A stretch of 64,000 nt of DNA from Rachycentron canadum (GCA_038496675.1 CM076655.1:22843758-22907757), one strand, 5' to 3'; counted from the stretch's first letter, positions 21,721 through 33,792 are shown. The notes: generated by a model from the sequence alone, not told the origin. Made by a program: numbers and translations.

Positions 21721-21726
21721 AATAAA
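21721..21726 (+). promoter_or_regulatory. Candidate poly(A) signal, distal
   Basis: AATAAA followed by TGCCTTTAAAAGTGTCC, a good cleavage context. If used it would give a pcgf3 3' untranslated region of about 6.8 kb. Confidence 0.4.
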
Positions 21727-22092
21727 TGCCTTTAAAAGTGTCCCCGGTTCTGCACTGCTGGTCCTTTTCATTTCATCAGCTGTTTCCAGCAAACAATCTC
21801 TGACAAACCCACTGAGCACAATCTCCAAACGGCAGCCCAACACAACCTTGGGAAACATATTACATCTAGCATGTTATTTGAATAGTAAGAAAACCAAAGC
21901 AGAGCTAAAAAAAAAATGAGAATGAATGTTGGATTTGCAACAAACAAAATAAATGTTAATGTTGCTCTGTATCTGGCAGATGTGTAGACAAGCTATGGTT
22001 GTTAGCCCCGTGTGAAGCTTTTGCAACCAAACACAAAAACAAACGATGAAAAACAAGAGAGACTTGGCCTCACGTCCCACTATGATCAGATC

Positions 22093-22285
22093 ACAACCGT
22101 AGACTGTTTATAAAAATGGACGTACACCCAGGCCTGTAAAGTGAAGTCAATGCTAAAGAGCATTAAACCTTCATTCTATCTAATGACCATCAGGGGGCAA
22201 CTCTGGTTGTAAAAAGTCAGATTGTATTGAGGTGTATGGGAAAAACACTCTTACTTCTCAATTGATTTATTACTCAGAAGCATCT
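22093..22285 (+). repeat. Dispersed family 1, copy a (5' part only)
   Basis: It begins 'accgtagactgtttataaaaatgg', runs through CTAATGACCATCAGGGGGC and AGATTGTATTGAGGTGTATG, and stops soon after TTGATTTATTACTCAG. It is recognised by internal comparison with the copies at 26160, 44967, 48725, 56468 and (reversed) 29545. The CCATCAGGGGGCAA at 22187-22200 resembles a CTCF core. It carries no open frame. Confidence 0.85.
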
Positions 22286-23236
22286 CAGAGGGAAACGAAC
22301 AGCATTTGTTAGGGTACAATTTATGGCAATGGGTATTTTGACTCTGTTTTGTTCATGTCAAACAAAGGCACAAAAAAAATTGGCATCGTCGTCATTATAT
22401 CGGGTAGAAATTTGACATTTCCTGCCACCATCAGTGTTATTTATTTTAGGAAACAAGGTGAATAAACAGCAGCTGCAATTAAAACCTGTGTGTATCAAAG
22501 TCCTGGCTACACAACCTCTGAGTCAGTTTAGTGCTTTTCATTTGACGTGTGATGAATCTGAAGCTGAGGTGAATCCTGTCGATCTGTCACTGCAGGCAGA
22601 TTAAAATAATGGATTATTTTCAAACACCATTTCACACTTAACTGGTTTCAAGTGTGACACTGGCTCCTTTCACAGCTGTTATCAGGCTGCAGCGTTCAGA
22701 GCTGGAGCTGATAGATTTCACCACGTCACGTCACCGTTAGTTGTCGTATAACGAGTGAGTTGTTGAACTGGATGGACGAGGAGCTCAGAATCGTGAAAAC
22801 CGGCGTTTATGAAGTTTCAAATGTTCAGTGTTTGTTGAGTCCTGGATCAGCACAGGAAACGGTTTCTGAAGCAGAGGGAACGGGCTTTGCAGTGACAAAC
22901 GTGAATGGACATCTTTAATTCATTCCTCAGTGCTACTGATGATTACTCATTTGAAATGATAAATATACAACTTCAGTTCAGCTGCCGCTCACAGTCTACG
23001 GAGAAATTACTCTCAGAAGACAACAGGATGTGATGCGTTGTTTGTTTTCTCAGGACCATTAGATGGCAGCTATTTCGGTCGGTGCATGTGGGCGAAGAGC
23101 TCACATGTGTGAAATGAGATGAGCAAAAAAAAAAAAAAACACATTATTGACTCATTAACCGAGGCCGTGGTGTGGAGACTGGATTTTTCTTTTATGCTCC
23201 AACCCCAAGGTTTTACCACACTGTGCTGTTATTACA

Positions 23237-23250
23237 CCAACAGGGGGCAC
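23237..23250 (+). promoter_or_regulatory. CTCF-like motif in unique sequence
   Basis: CCAACAGGGGGCAC matches 13 of 14 positions of the CTCF core CCASYAGRKGGCRS. It is not inside a repeat copy I recognise. Sequence match only. Confidence 0.4.
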
Positions 23251-23601
23251 GAGGAGTCAAATTATTTCAAGTATTTCTGATTCTGATTATTTGTAGAGCA
23301 CATTTTAAAAAACATCAAACAGCTGAACAAAGTGCTGCACAACTCCAGGGTAACACAATCAACAGACGATAAAACAGCACGACAAAGACAAGTGAGCGGA
23401 CCAAAATGAGGGGGGACAACTTGGCTCAAAAGGCTAATTAGAAGGAGTTGATGGATGGGCCAGATCTGATAGACGTGGGCAGGTTATTCCACAGTTTAGA
23501 GGCCATGACGGGGGTTAGTGTGATCCTTACTTCAAACATCTTACTGTTACTTCATACACATAAACATAATAGCGGTGCAATTTTCAACTTGAATGCAGGA
23601 C

Positions 23602-24072
23602 TTCTGCTTCAGGGCTGGTGTGGTTCAAACCCTGGAACTGTGGCCTTTGACCTGGGGCTTTGACCTGGGGCCTTTGACCTGGGGCCTTTGACCTGGGGCC
23701 TTTCTGAGAGGAGTTTGCCCTGTGACTGTGTGGGTTCCCTCTGTGTACTCTGTTAGTGCTGTGTTTCTAAAATCAAATGAGGTTGTGTGATTTCCTGGTG
23801 GAGTGACGTCCTGTGTCTTTGGCGTTGAAGAGGAGGTCTTTTCTCCTTAGACTTAGCTGTTCCACCCTAACTCTGTTGTAGCTCCTGTTTCAGGGGAAAA
23901 ACACAGCTTTCAGACTTTGTGCTGTAGCTGCTGGCACTGAATGAACTCATTCACTCTTGGTTCCTAAAGCAGGCACTCGTGTTGCTGCTGTTGAAGAAGA
24001 GTGAAGTGAAACAGGCTGATTGGCTCCGGGCCCCCTGTGACCCCGTATGGATAAGGTATAGATGATGGATGG
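23602..24072 (-). repeat. Dispersed repeat, 'CTGGAGCCCATCCCAGC' family, reversed and rearranged copy
   Basis: The left end has GGTTCAAACCCTGGAACTG and then GGGGCCTTTCTGAGAGGAG and TGTGTGGGTTCCCTCTGTG, the reverse complement of the family's right half. The right end has GGGCCCCCTGTGACCCCGTA and GGATAAGGTATAGATGATGG, its usual outer end. The centre (23780-24000) is diverged or foreign. A 14-bp minisatellite has grown inside it at 23641-23702. Confidence 0.6.
23641..23702 (+). repeat. 14-bp minisatellite, about four units
   Basis: The unit CCTTTGACCTGGGG is repeated head to tail about four times, one unit with a 2-bp deletion. It arose from the 'ggggccttt' phrase of the host repeat. Confidence 0.9.
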
Positions 24073-24277
24073 ATTTCTGCTTAGTATAAAATACTTTTGC
24101 ACACTAGATCCAACAGGACGATTTGAGTACTTCTCCTTAGAAGTTGTCTTAAACAGCTTAAAAACTGAATAAAGCAGCCAAATAAGTCCATATTTGTGAG
24201 GAGACCCCTAATTGGTACAGCTGTCCTTGAACAACCCTCTTCCAAATCATGTGAGCATGCTGACAGCTCTGGGGTTA

Positions 24278-24424
24278 CAGCAGATCAGGGCTGTCTGAGC
24301 CAGCACTGTAGATGAACGAGATTCCCCACTCGTCCTGGGCGACCCAGTCGATGTGGTTCGATGCCGGCAGGAGGTAAGTGGAGGGATTGGCGAGTGTCAG
24401 GACTTTTTTTTTTCTCTCTTCTCT
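24278..24424 (-). other. GC3-rich open block between stops, identity unknown
   Basis: On the minus strand 49 codons are open between TGA (24425-24427) and TAA (24275-24277), without a Met. The last 42 have about 32 codons ending in G or C, well above this AT-rich background, and include the string NHIDWVAQDEWGISFIYSAG. I do not recognise the sequence. On the + strand a perfect donor-like AG|GTAAGT lies at 24372-24379, but all three + frames have stops just upstream. A 16-nt stretch at about 24310-24326 (gatgaacgagattccc) equals a conserved 28S rRNA phrase, but the match does not extend. It could be an exon remnant, a repeat fragment or chance. Confidence 0.2.
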
Positions 24425-24429
24425 TCAGA

Positions 24430-25694
24430 GCTCCAGAGCCCAATTCTCTTGATGTGTCTAGACAGCCATGGGTGGAATGACAAGGAGAGCAAACCCCGTG
24501 CTGCATGATCTCCTCAGTCCTGGTTTGGTTTTGACAGCAGCCTCCCCCCCCCCCTCAAATGAGAAATCAAAGCCTGCCCCGCAGTTAGTGCGACTTCTGA
24601 GAGTCAGTCTGGTCTTTCACCTCGCCAGCTCCGTGAAAGACAGGAGCTCAACGTTGGGTCGTTAACATCAAATTGCAGTTAGTTTAAAATTATTCAACAG
24701 TGGTTGACTCAAGTTTCATTCAGCCGCAAAACCGAACCTTTAGCATGAGAGAATATTGCACCTCAGAGCTAAAAGAAAACAACTTTATATCTCCCTGTCT
24801 TCTATAAATTATTATTTTTTCTTATTTCTTTTTATTTACTTTCTATTCTTGCCCATCATGGCTTTGGCTGTACTGTTGCCTCAGGTTATTTCTGCTCTGA
24901 GTGCCACAGTGAGAGCGGTGGAGGATGGAAAGGTCAATAATTCATTAACCAAGACACAGAGATGGCATCACACACCAAAAAAATCCTTGTCCTCCAGAGG
25001 GAAGACAATTTTGGACGTTGAGAAACAAGACCCTCCATTATTGTTAATGTTTTATATTTATAATTAAAGACCATCATTAAAAGTCCTGATAATGAAGATA
25101 TTGATCTTATATTAGGTTTTTTTTTTTTTTTTTTTTTTTTAAATATTCTCATTGAAGACACATTCATTATTGAAACAAACAAATCTTTCACTGATAAATT
25201 AATCAAATTAGCTGTTGTAATGAGAGGTGGGAGATTTTTGTTATTTGAGTGGAATAAATTAATTTCTCTACAATGAAACTTCAAACTTGTTCAAAGGAAC
25301 AACTTCAACAACTTCAAAACTATTTGACGTTCTTTCATTATTTTCTATTTCTGCAATTTTTTATAAATCCACTTGTTCTTGTCCCAAACTTGCAGAGGAT
25401 TTTACAACAGATATAAATGTCAGAAAATAAGAAATTACCTGCATGAGAAATGCCCACTGTCGTGATCTGTGCCTCAGGAAAGCAGCTGATTCTTATCTTT
25501 AAAAAAAAAAAACGAATTACAAACTGTGTGTGATGGTGATTTAAGAACTGTGGAGCCATGTCAGCTGAGTTTAAGACTACAGATGGTGTCAACTGGGAAT
25601 AATGACACTCAGGAGGAGCATCTCCCAAAGCCCTGGTATTAACTGTCCCCCTGGTAACGGCTGTCAACCCCCCTGCCCCTGTTACACACATTCA

Positions 25695-25740
<46 letters not shown>

Positions 25741-26155
25741 AAGGACACGTTCATTGTTGTTACCAATTAGCAGCATCACAGTCATTCACAGGCGTAAACT
25801 GTGGTGTGAATCTATGTAAACATGACATTAGTCTCAGGGGAGACTGTAGACGACACCTACAGTAGATACAGGCTCTGTTACGACGGCACAGATATTTACT
25901 GCTCTTCAAACACACGTCTGCAGCAGGTTCACTGCTTCAAATAAAACTACCTGCGACATTAAAAGTTGTGGCTCAACAAACACTTTGAGGAATCAGATCT
26001 GCCCCTGAGGTCGGAGGTCAGAGGTAATGATGGACAGAGGACGGACTGAAAACAAGATTATGAGAAAGTTAAAGTAAAATTAATTAATTGTGAAACAGAC
26101 TTTGGTGCTCAGACCCCAGCAGGAAGTGGATCACCATGGAAAGTGGTCCATTATT
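24430..26155. other. Non-coding stretch
   Basis: AT-rich single-copy sequence with a C run near 24545, a T run at 25118-25140 and a CA microsatellite (25696-25738). No gene, RNA or complete mobile element is recognised. Confidence 0.65.
25696..25738 (+). repeat. (AC)21 microsatellite
   Basis: A perfect AC array of about 43 bp. Confidence 0.97.
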
Positions 26156-26157
26156 TT

Positions 26158-26440
26158 AAGGTCTATTTAATGGCTATCATGGGGTGACTCCTCTGGTTGT
26201 AAAGTAAGATTGTATTGAAGTCTATGGGAAAATGTCTCGTCTACGTTTCACTTGATTTATTAGCTCAGTAAACGTTTTCCTAATGAGTTTATGGTCTCAG
26301 TCTCTAGTTTCAAGTCTTCATAAAGCAGTGTATAAATTAGTGTGTGTAATAGTGCATGTGTGTGAGTGTAATAGTTTCTTCTGGTTTAAAAAAAGCAAAA
26401 CAAGATGGCCGACTGACAAATAACAAACTTGAGCCTACAG
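26158..26440 (+). repeat. Dispersed family 1, copy b
   Basis: Phrases in family order: GACTCCTCTGGTTGTAAAG, AGATTGTATTGAAGTCTATG, TTGATTTATTAGCTCAGTAA, GAGTTTATGGTCTCAGTCTC, and after a gap AACAAGATGGCCGACTG and TAACAAACTTGAG. The segment between 26335 and 26390 is diverged relative to copies d and e. Confidence 0.85.
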
Positions 26441-29400
26441 AAAACAAAATCACCAAATTTCATCGTGAACCACAAAATGTTTGAGACTTTTGCTTCAAGA
26501 AAAGACAAATCACATAAAATTTTTTGTTTAACTGATAACTGACTAAAATGTCATTAACAGATAATGTTTGTAAACATATTAAGGAGCCATTTTAATAATT
26601 AGGCTTATTTAAGAAACAAATTAAAAATAATTTGTCATTTTCATAACAAAACCTAGAAAAAAAAGACAAAAATTACACATTGGGCATTATATACAATCAA
26701 ATGGCAACAAAAAAACACCACACCACTATATTCAATAAACGCCAAAAACGATAAATTGGGATAAATAAACATCTTTATTCTTTCTGCAGGTTCGTGGGAG
26801 GAAACCGACTTCCTGTTTCTCACCAAAGAAGCTGCTTCCTCAGGTTGGAAAAAAAAACCAAAACAATCTGTTTTTCTACTTCCTGTATTGATTGTGTGAA
26901 CTTAACAACTCCTCATCGATCTGATCTTCCACAGCTTCGCTTTAAACTCATTAAGCTCACAGGCTCCAGTGGCTTTGAAACAGGTAATTTATTCAGAGTC
27001 TGGGACCAACTGAATGTTTAATTTGTTGATTTTTTTTTTCGCTCCAGTGAAAGTTTAGAAAGTATCAGATTCACAATTTTGTTTCTTTAGATAAGGAGAT
27101 TTACGTGACTGTATCCACTGCTGTACAGTTTCATCATCTATGTTTCTCTTAGTAAAATGAGTTTGATACGTAGACGATTCATATACAGACAAGATAGTAC
27201 ACTTGTTGCTGCATTTCCCCTTAAAATGTACAGTGAAAATTAGGAAACTGAAAAGGCAATTAAACGATTTGAAATAAAAAAAGAAACAATTTCAAAAATG
27301 GGTGAGATGAGGGTGACAGTGTGTGTTAGTGAGCTTTTGGGCCACTGTGAACCACCAGGAGACTTTCAGGCTTCATCACTACAGCTGCACATGGACCATT
27401 AATGCCAAGTTTGACCAATTATAAACCTAAAAATTCAGCTCTTTATTCCCAAATCCTCAGTGAAAATCTACTTGAAACACACAGGCTCTTAATTCCAAAT
27501 GGCAATGTCCTTTTACAAATACAGGCGCTCTCTGCTCCTCAGGAAGGGTTTAGCATTTTATATATAAGCTACTTGTGTAAAAAGGTGGATTTGTTTTCCA
27601 TCTCTTGGGAGAATATTTCAAGGTATTTTCCCTTAGGAAAACTATTTAAAATATAAAAATAATCATTGAACCTGCTGTAGTTTGATGCATAACTGCTTCC
27701 TCAGGTTTATTAATCTCTCTGCTGTGGCGAGTGGAGACGTTTCTTAGGGAAGGCAGTTGAAGCAATTTTCTCCACACTGCAATTTATTGAGTGAGATGCA
27801 CAAACAATCTGAGATGAAGTTGGGAAGAAAACAAAGAAACTTCACTCTCGCTGTGATTTCGAGCACGCATGCTGAAATATTTCTTTCTCTTTGGTGTCGA
27901 AAAAAACCTTTTAACAGGCTGGAGGAGAATTTATTTACTTTCTCTAAAAGACTCCCAACCCCCCCACTGGGCATCGAAATCACCCGGGGCGCCATTAAGC
28001 TGCTGTTTAATCACACAGGTGGAGAGAAAAGTGAAGTGGGATTTCCAAAAAACAAAAAGAAGTCAGAGCGTCTTGGAGGGATGGACTGTGTGGTCCTGTG
28101 GTGTTTGAAGACTTTCACCAGTGGGGTTCAGGGTTCCTCTCCCAGTGACACGAACAGTGCTTCTACTCAATAATATGTTTGTTCTACTCATGGGGAGGAC
28201 GTTAATAGGGTTATTATTAGATTAGAAACACAGCCCTGTGAGCAAAAGGTTGTTGGTTCAATCCTCCCAGTGTGGATATCAGATTAAAAGGCTGAAATGA
28301 GTAACAGCGAATCCTGTTGTAAAAACTTTGACATTTATAAAATCTTGTGTAGCTTAAGCATAAAGAGAAAACATAAAAACTGATGAGTAGAAACTGCATT
28401 AACTTTTCAGCCACTTGGTGGCAGCGCATTAATGTACTGACGCAACACTGACCTCTTATTTTTTTACAAGGGCCTTAAAACCTCAAGCTTTTGTGGGAAA
28501 AAATGTAAGGGGCAAGCTGGAAAATCCTCTGTAGACATGGTCAGTTTGGCCTTTGTGGTCTATAGCAGCTATGAAGGACCACAACTCTGTAGGCTGCGTC
28601 CTCCAAAGAATCCGGCCCCTGAATTGGGACACAGATATAATGTGATTGTTCGTTGTTTTAAACTGTATTTGTATGTAGTAGTAGTAACCTACAGTATTAA
28701 ACTGTAGGTTAAATTTGTGTTATTTGTGCAAGCAATGACAAAACCAACCACCCTACCAACCTTGCACGAACTTTCATGAACCTTATTCGTGTCAACTGGT
28801 TCTTAGCCCCTGCATCATCTATTACAGTCAGTTCAAGAGAAAGTTGATATGGCTAATAGGGTTAGCAGAAACATTTACCAATCCAACAATCATGGGTGAT
28901 ATTATCATTTTATTTGGAGAGGTGTTTCTCTGATTAATTTAAGTCCAATGCTTACTCCTCTTTTGGCTCTGGTTTGGTCCCCACCAGCTCTTTAGTGAAA
29001 CTATCTGGCTTTATAGCAGCTAAATGCTGATGATGGCTGTGTACTGCTGGGCAGGATTGTGCCTGTTGCTGGAAATGGGGTTGATGATAACACAATTTGG
29101 GGAAAACCAAAACTGAGCTGAAAGGAAATACTAAAATGTTGGAATTTGATTAAAGCATTTAATAAATGTGGCCCCAGGAGTAAGCATCTAAAAACAAGTG
29201 TTGGTAAAATAAATAAATAAATACATTAAAAACAGCCTGCCCTGTGTTGAAGAAGAGCTTCTGCTTGTTCTTGTGTAACAGTTTCATCAGAGCGAGAACC
29301 CAGATGCGGGCGGATGTTCCACAGCTTTATCCTCAGATGGAGGCATTTTAGCACAACTGGGCTCTGGGGAGCAACTTAAAAACCTCACTGCAATGTCACA

Positions 29401-29540
29401 AAGTGAATCAAAGGATAAAAAAAAAAAAAAAAACCCACAGAGGCTACAAGAAAAACAGCTGCCTCCTGTCCTCTCCAGTGTAAAAATGACCAAAGAGAGT
29501 TAAACCGGGGGATTAAAAAAGATTGAGCACAGGTGAAACC
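26441..29540. other. Non-coding stretch with possible conserved islands
   Basis: AT-rich sequence without a supported gene. The stretch 27720-28030 is balanced in composition and non-repetitive, and could be a conserved non-coding element. A tRNA-box-like phrase 'ggttgttggttcaatcc' at about 28246-28262 sits in a probable repeat fragment. A CTCF-like motif lies at 28411. Confidence 0.6.
28411..28424 (+). promoter_or_regulatory. CTCF-like motif in unique sequence
   Basis: CCACTTGGTGGCAG followed by CGC matches 13 of 14 positions of the CTCF core. Sequence match only. Confidence 0.4.
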
Positions 29541-29544
29541 ACTT

Positions 29545-29945
29545 TGTGTGAATTAACATGGAGCCAAAGTGGCAACTCCCTGTGACGTCAGCCATCAGTT
29601 TGTGAGCTGCTGTTTTGAAGCCTCTGGTTTGTAATTTGTCCATTGTAATTTGTCGGTTGGCCATCTTTTCTCTTCTTGTTTTCTTTTCTCGTCCCTTTTT
29701 TTTTTTTTTAAAACCAGAGGGAGGAGTGAGGGGTGGATCTGACCTGCTCTGTACTCTATCCTGGTTGTCAGACAGAGACTAAAACTCATTAGGAAAATGT
29801 TAATGCGCTAATAAATCAAGTGAGAAGTAGGGACATTTTCCCATAGACTTCACTACAATTTGACTTCTTATTAAAACCAGTGGAGTCGCCCCTGATGGAC
29901 ATTAGATAGGATGCAGCTTTAAGGATCTTCAGCATTGGCTTATTT
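29545..29945 (-). repeat. Dispersed family 1, copy c (reversed, near full length)
   Basis: Read on the minus strand: CTAATGTCCATCAGGGGCGA, ACTGGTTTTAATAAGAAGTC, AGTCTATGGGAAAATGTCCC, TTGATTTATTAGCGCATTAA, then GGTCAGATCCACCCCTCACT, ATGGCC, and the end phrase AGCAGCTCACAAACTGATGG. It is a long copy of about 400 bp containing both halves of the family. A T run at 29697-29709 interrupts it. Confidence 0.85.
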
Positions 29946-32900
29946 TATTAATTTCATTTGTATGAAGATGTAATAGTTCTTCAGATGTAAACATGTAGTC
30001 ACTGTAAAAACCCTTTGTTTATATAAATAGTAACTAAAATAAAAAAACCTAAAAACAGAATCTGGGGCCTCTGTGACCAATCATCCTTATCTCTCCTCGG
30101 CTCAAGGCATTTTGCCTAATTTCTACACCTATAACTGCCTCTGTATGCAAGCAGCTTAAGGTGTTCAATAACCTGTCCTCTCATGGTGTGGGCCACTGAT
30201 TAAGTGATAGCTGTACTTTAACGAAACCTGGCCTTTAAGCAATTATCCCAATTAGCTGAAATGTCACTGAAGTCCTCAGGAAAAGCATCCCATTACATAG
30301 ATGATGGCCTTCAACGCGTTTATTTTCTTCCCATGCAGGAATGCAGTGTCAGTTTTAATGGAAAGACTCAAGAGAAACACAGGAAGCTGCAGCACAGTGT
30401 TGAGTGCCAAGACTAGGGCAGGAAATGGGCCATAATTGGAGAGTACTCTCAGCAGAGAGAGCAGCAGCCCTGTTGTCATCAGATGAGTTTCATTCATTTG
30501 CACCTGTGAGCATTCAAAGCCCCTAAAATGGGAGATAAAGTTAATTGGCTTTATTCAGGGACATGTACAGGGAATTTACGCATGCATACTGAGCACATTA
30601 GCTGATTGTGATACACTGTTGGATAAAATCATTTGTGTGTTCTGGCTTGGAGAGTGGATGCCTTGTAGGTGTCATGTCACAGTTTTGAAATTATGGATAA
30701 GGTCTGGTTAATTTAGGCAACAAAAATCGCTTAGTTAAGGTTTGGAAGAGATAAATCATTAGAAACTAATGGGATGTTGAAAGTTGAAATCAAGAGCAGT
30801 TTCCATGTCAAACTCACATGTTAAAATCATGGCATTCGGACCACTTTTCAGACCCTGAATCTACGTCTGCTTTTATAAACAGTCTGTGACTCAGACTCAA
30901 TGGTTTTGGAAGCTCGATGGTATAAAACTGGATCGTGTGCCTTCAGCTAATGAAAGAGTTTCCTCCATTTTAGGCTCTTCTGTCAAAGGTCTTATATTTT
31001 CTGTGGGGATTAAACAGCATCATCAAAAAAACAAAAACAAATAAAAAAAAAACAGAAGCTTTCACACATTATTTCGAGGTTGTTAGCCCTATAGTGCTAA
31101 ATCCATGTACACCAAATAAATAGCATAAATGAGCTTGTTGTCCCATGTATTTATGAAAATTACCATGTGACACAGGACACAAACACACACATTAACCAGA
31201 AAGCATGGAGCCATTTTGCTAGCAGGTTGTTAGTTTGTTTATTGGTATTGTAGCTGGTCGTTTATGGTTTAAAAGATGACGTAACGCCTGGTCGCAGCTA
31301 CATTAGTCAGCGCTCACAAAAACGAAGTTGACATACTATCCAGCCAAGCTTCAGGAGTAGTTGGTGAACTACTTTGTCTGGCTCTGCTAACATGCTAACA
31401 TGCTAACATGCGAGCTACTGGGAACATGTTTGTTGCTACTCAGCCTCAAAGGCTCCCTGAGCTAACAACATTTTCAAGTTCAAGTTCAAGCTTTCACTCA
31501 CTCATGTGTTCACACTTTATTCTTTGCATCATTAATGTGTCTCATGGATGATTAAAGTCTAAAAACCTCTTTTCTGTAGCAGTTTTTGTTCTAACAGAGA
31601 AGGTTAAGACTGGATTTTTGCCACACAGCTAATTAGCTACAGTAGCTTCCTCCATTTTGTTTGTTGTTGTTCCCTTGAAGGCAGTATTGATGTAAGCTAT
31701 CGACACCTGTCTCCTTTGTGCTGCTGGTTGTTTGATATCTAAAGCTGAAATTCAGTACTTTTGTCACTATAGTATCCACCACAGATTTTAACTCCAATAC
31801 AGGATTTTTTTCATCTTTCTCCTCAGCCATCATAACTCAAAACTCATGATGAGTCTGTTTTCAGTTTCCACAGTTATCATCAAATGTAAAGGAAGCTTTT
31901 TACACTTTGTACACTCAATGTGCACAGTGTGACTCATATGACCTCTCTGCCAACACCGAGGGTGAATAGTGAATCTCAGACACTGGAGGCTTTAAACTCT
32001 GTTGTTATCAACTCAATGACTTTGTTACTCAATGAAGAAAACAACTTTTAGTGTAGTTCAACAACTACTTTATTCACCACCGCCATGTTCAACATGAACA
32101 CTGTTCACAACAACATCCTGTCTTACCACAATAAAAGTTCCCCGTTTTATATTGACATATTGATGCATGTGAACATATTCATAAGCTGTGCGACCAACTG
32201 AGTACGGATGTATGTGACCAACACAAAATGCAAGAGTAACTTAATAACACCTGTAAAACAGACCTATTGCTGCATTTTATGCATTTAATGTGTTGCACTG
32301 TTTATTTGCACATATTTACCAATAAACTGTAGCATGTTTAAAACCAAAATCAGCAGCTTCAACATGATTATATCATAACTCTGTTCAGGGATTATTATTA
32401 TTGATAATAATAATAATAATAATATACAGGCACGTCTTCACTTGTCGCACACATGCTGTAGTAAGTTTTGTATTTTAAGACTTTTTAATGCTTTAAAGGC
32501 TGAAAGGTGAGGCCTAATGATCAACTTGTCACTTGGATTAAAAGACGAGTTAAAAGATGAAGGAGAGTTAAAGGGGAAATTACATTAAAATGTCAACTTT
32601 GATTTATTTGAATCATAGAAAGACGCCCACGCTGGGACTCTTAACGTAATTATATGCAGATAGGTTTTCAGATTTGCGGCGCACTGATGTGAATTCCATC
32701 TTTTATTGTGTGAATATCACTTGAAATTCTACTTGGATGCATGTGAACGGTGGTTATAATTTCCTGAGTTCTGAACTTTGGAGTTTTTTTTTTAACTAAG
32801 AGCTAATTTTCATTTTCCATGGCATCCTGAGATGTTTACTACAGACCTTTCTGTAAATAAAGGGGAGATGACACAGGATCTGAAGCTCCCGGTGTGTTGA

Positions 32901-33785
32901 ATGAAGCTTTCAGCTGCTTTTGGCTCTGCATGTCGTTTCGGAGTTATCATTGCAAAGACAGAATAAAGCCTGTTTACTTTGGGTCTTCGGGCACCCGATC
33001 GTGTAGTTGCATAGCAACCACTTGGAAAGGAATAGAAAATGAGTTGACCTGTGCATCATGAGCCTCCAACCAGCAGGCAACAACTCCCACAAATCCACTA
33101 GTTTTGTACGTCGAGTAAGGAAAACACTGAGAGCCGTGTGGTAGGATGCTGCATGTTATGCAATTAGTCTGGAGAGAATGAAACTACTGGTAAACACCAT
33201 GAAAGTCCACTGAGCCTTGTGGATCAGTTCAGTAGCAGAAGTTAATTCCATGTACAGGACAGAAAAATGTTTTCTGAACAGAAGAAATAACAGTAATAAA
33301 ACCACCAGCGGGGTCATGTAAAATTGCAGCTGGTAATTTCAGTTCATGTTCAGTACTGAAGTGAAGAAAATAACACTAAGTAAGGTTGAAGTGCAGAAAA
33401 TAACCAATATCAATTCAAAATTTGACCAAAAAGCTTGTTTTTTTCCCTGGAGCTTCTAGAACTGTCTTTATCAGCTAATATGGTTTTTCTGTTAGTCCAG
33501 GTTGTTATGCTGATGACATATTGCCACTATTATATTGTGGTCCTGCTTGGTAGCAGGGCAGACCTACCTGTATCTATCTGTTTATACCTATTACCTCCTA
33601 TCACCTCAGCAGCTGCAGTGCTTAAGAGCAAAGAGAAATCTCTGTGAAGTCTCTGTGGTTTGAGGTTAAATTTTTAGGTCTAGAAAATACTCATAAGTGA
33701 ACATTGACCATCATATTATTTTATTCAAACTTTAATTTCCTTTATTCAGCATATATTTTTTAATGGATTAATGCATCCATCACAC
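29946..33785. other. Non-coding stretch with possible conserved islands
   Basis: No supported gene. The segment 30090-30550 (balanced composition, homeodomain-like cores such as CAATTAG and GATTAAG) is the best candidate for a conserved non-coding element. Small repeats: 8-bp units GCTAACAT at 31386-31411, TTCAAG units near 31473-31491, and an ATT/AAT inverted array at 32391-32424. A family 1 outer-end fragment (tttataaacagtctgtg, reversed) lies near 30870. Confidence 0.6.
32391..32424. repeat. Inverted ATT / AAT microsatellite
   Basis: About four ATT units, a short break (gat), then about seven AAT/TAA units, so the two arms can pair into a hairpin. Confidence 0.85.
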
Positions 33786-33792
33786 CATACTA

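Larger units (their letters stand above)
14935..21745 (+). other. pcgf3: pcgf3 3' untranslated region (extent inferred)
   Basis: After the TAG at 14934 there is no further coding sequence on this strand. The first 650 nt carry alternating homopolymers: A14 at 14937, A10 at 14981, T19 at 15052, A22 at 15153, T14 at 15255, A-rich 15297-15355 and A runs at 15540. A (GA)n tract, an (AAC)8 and a (TA)37 follow further on. The stretch around 15710-15840 is AT-rich but non-repetitive, as in conserved 3'UTRs. Candidate ends are the AATAAA signals at 16972, 20889 and 21721. Only the start of this region is certain; it may end at 16.99 kb, with the rest being intergenic. Confidence 0.55.
22290..24270. 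other. Non-coding stretch after pcgf3
   Basis: No supported gene. It holds an A run at 23127-23140, a CTCF-like motif at 23237 and a reversed, broken copy of the 'CTGGAGCCCATCCCAGC' family with an internal minisatellite (23602-24072). Confidence 0.7.

Noticed and set aside
25436..25475. Minus-strand donor-like GCAG|GTAATT with a short open piece
   Set aside because: The implied exon is about 34 nt with a poor acceptor; too weak to list.
27757..28173. 138-residue + strand open frame
   Set aside because: No recognised motif; the region is better explained as non-coding single-copy DNA. Codon choice is not biased.
28240..28270. tRNA-like B-box phrase GGTTCAATCC
   Set aside because: No A box or cloverleaf; it resembles the end of a dispersed repeat that has the same phrase.
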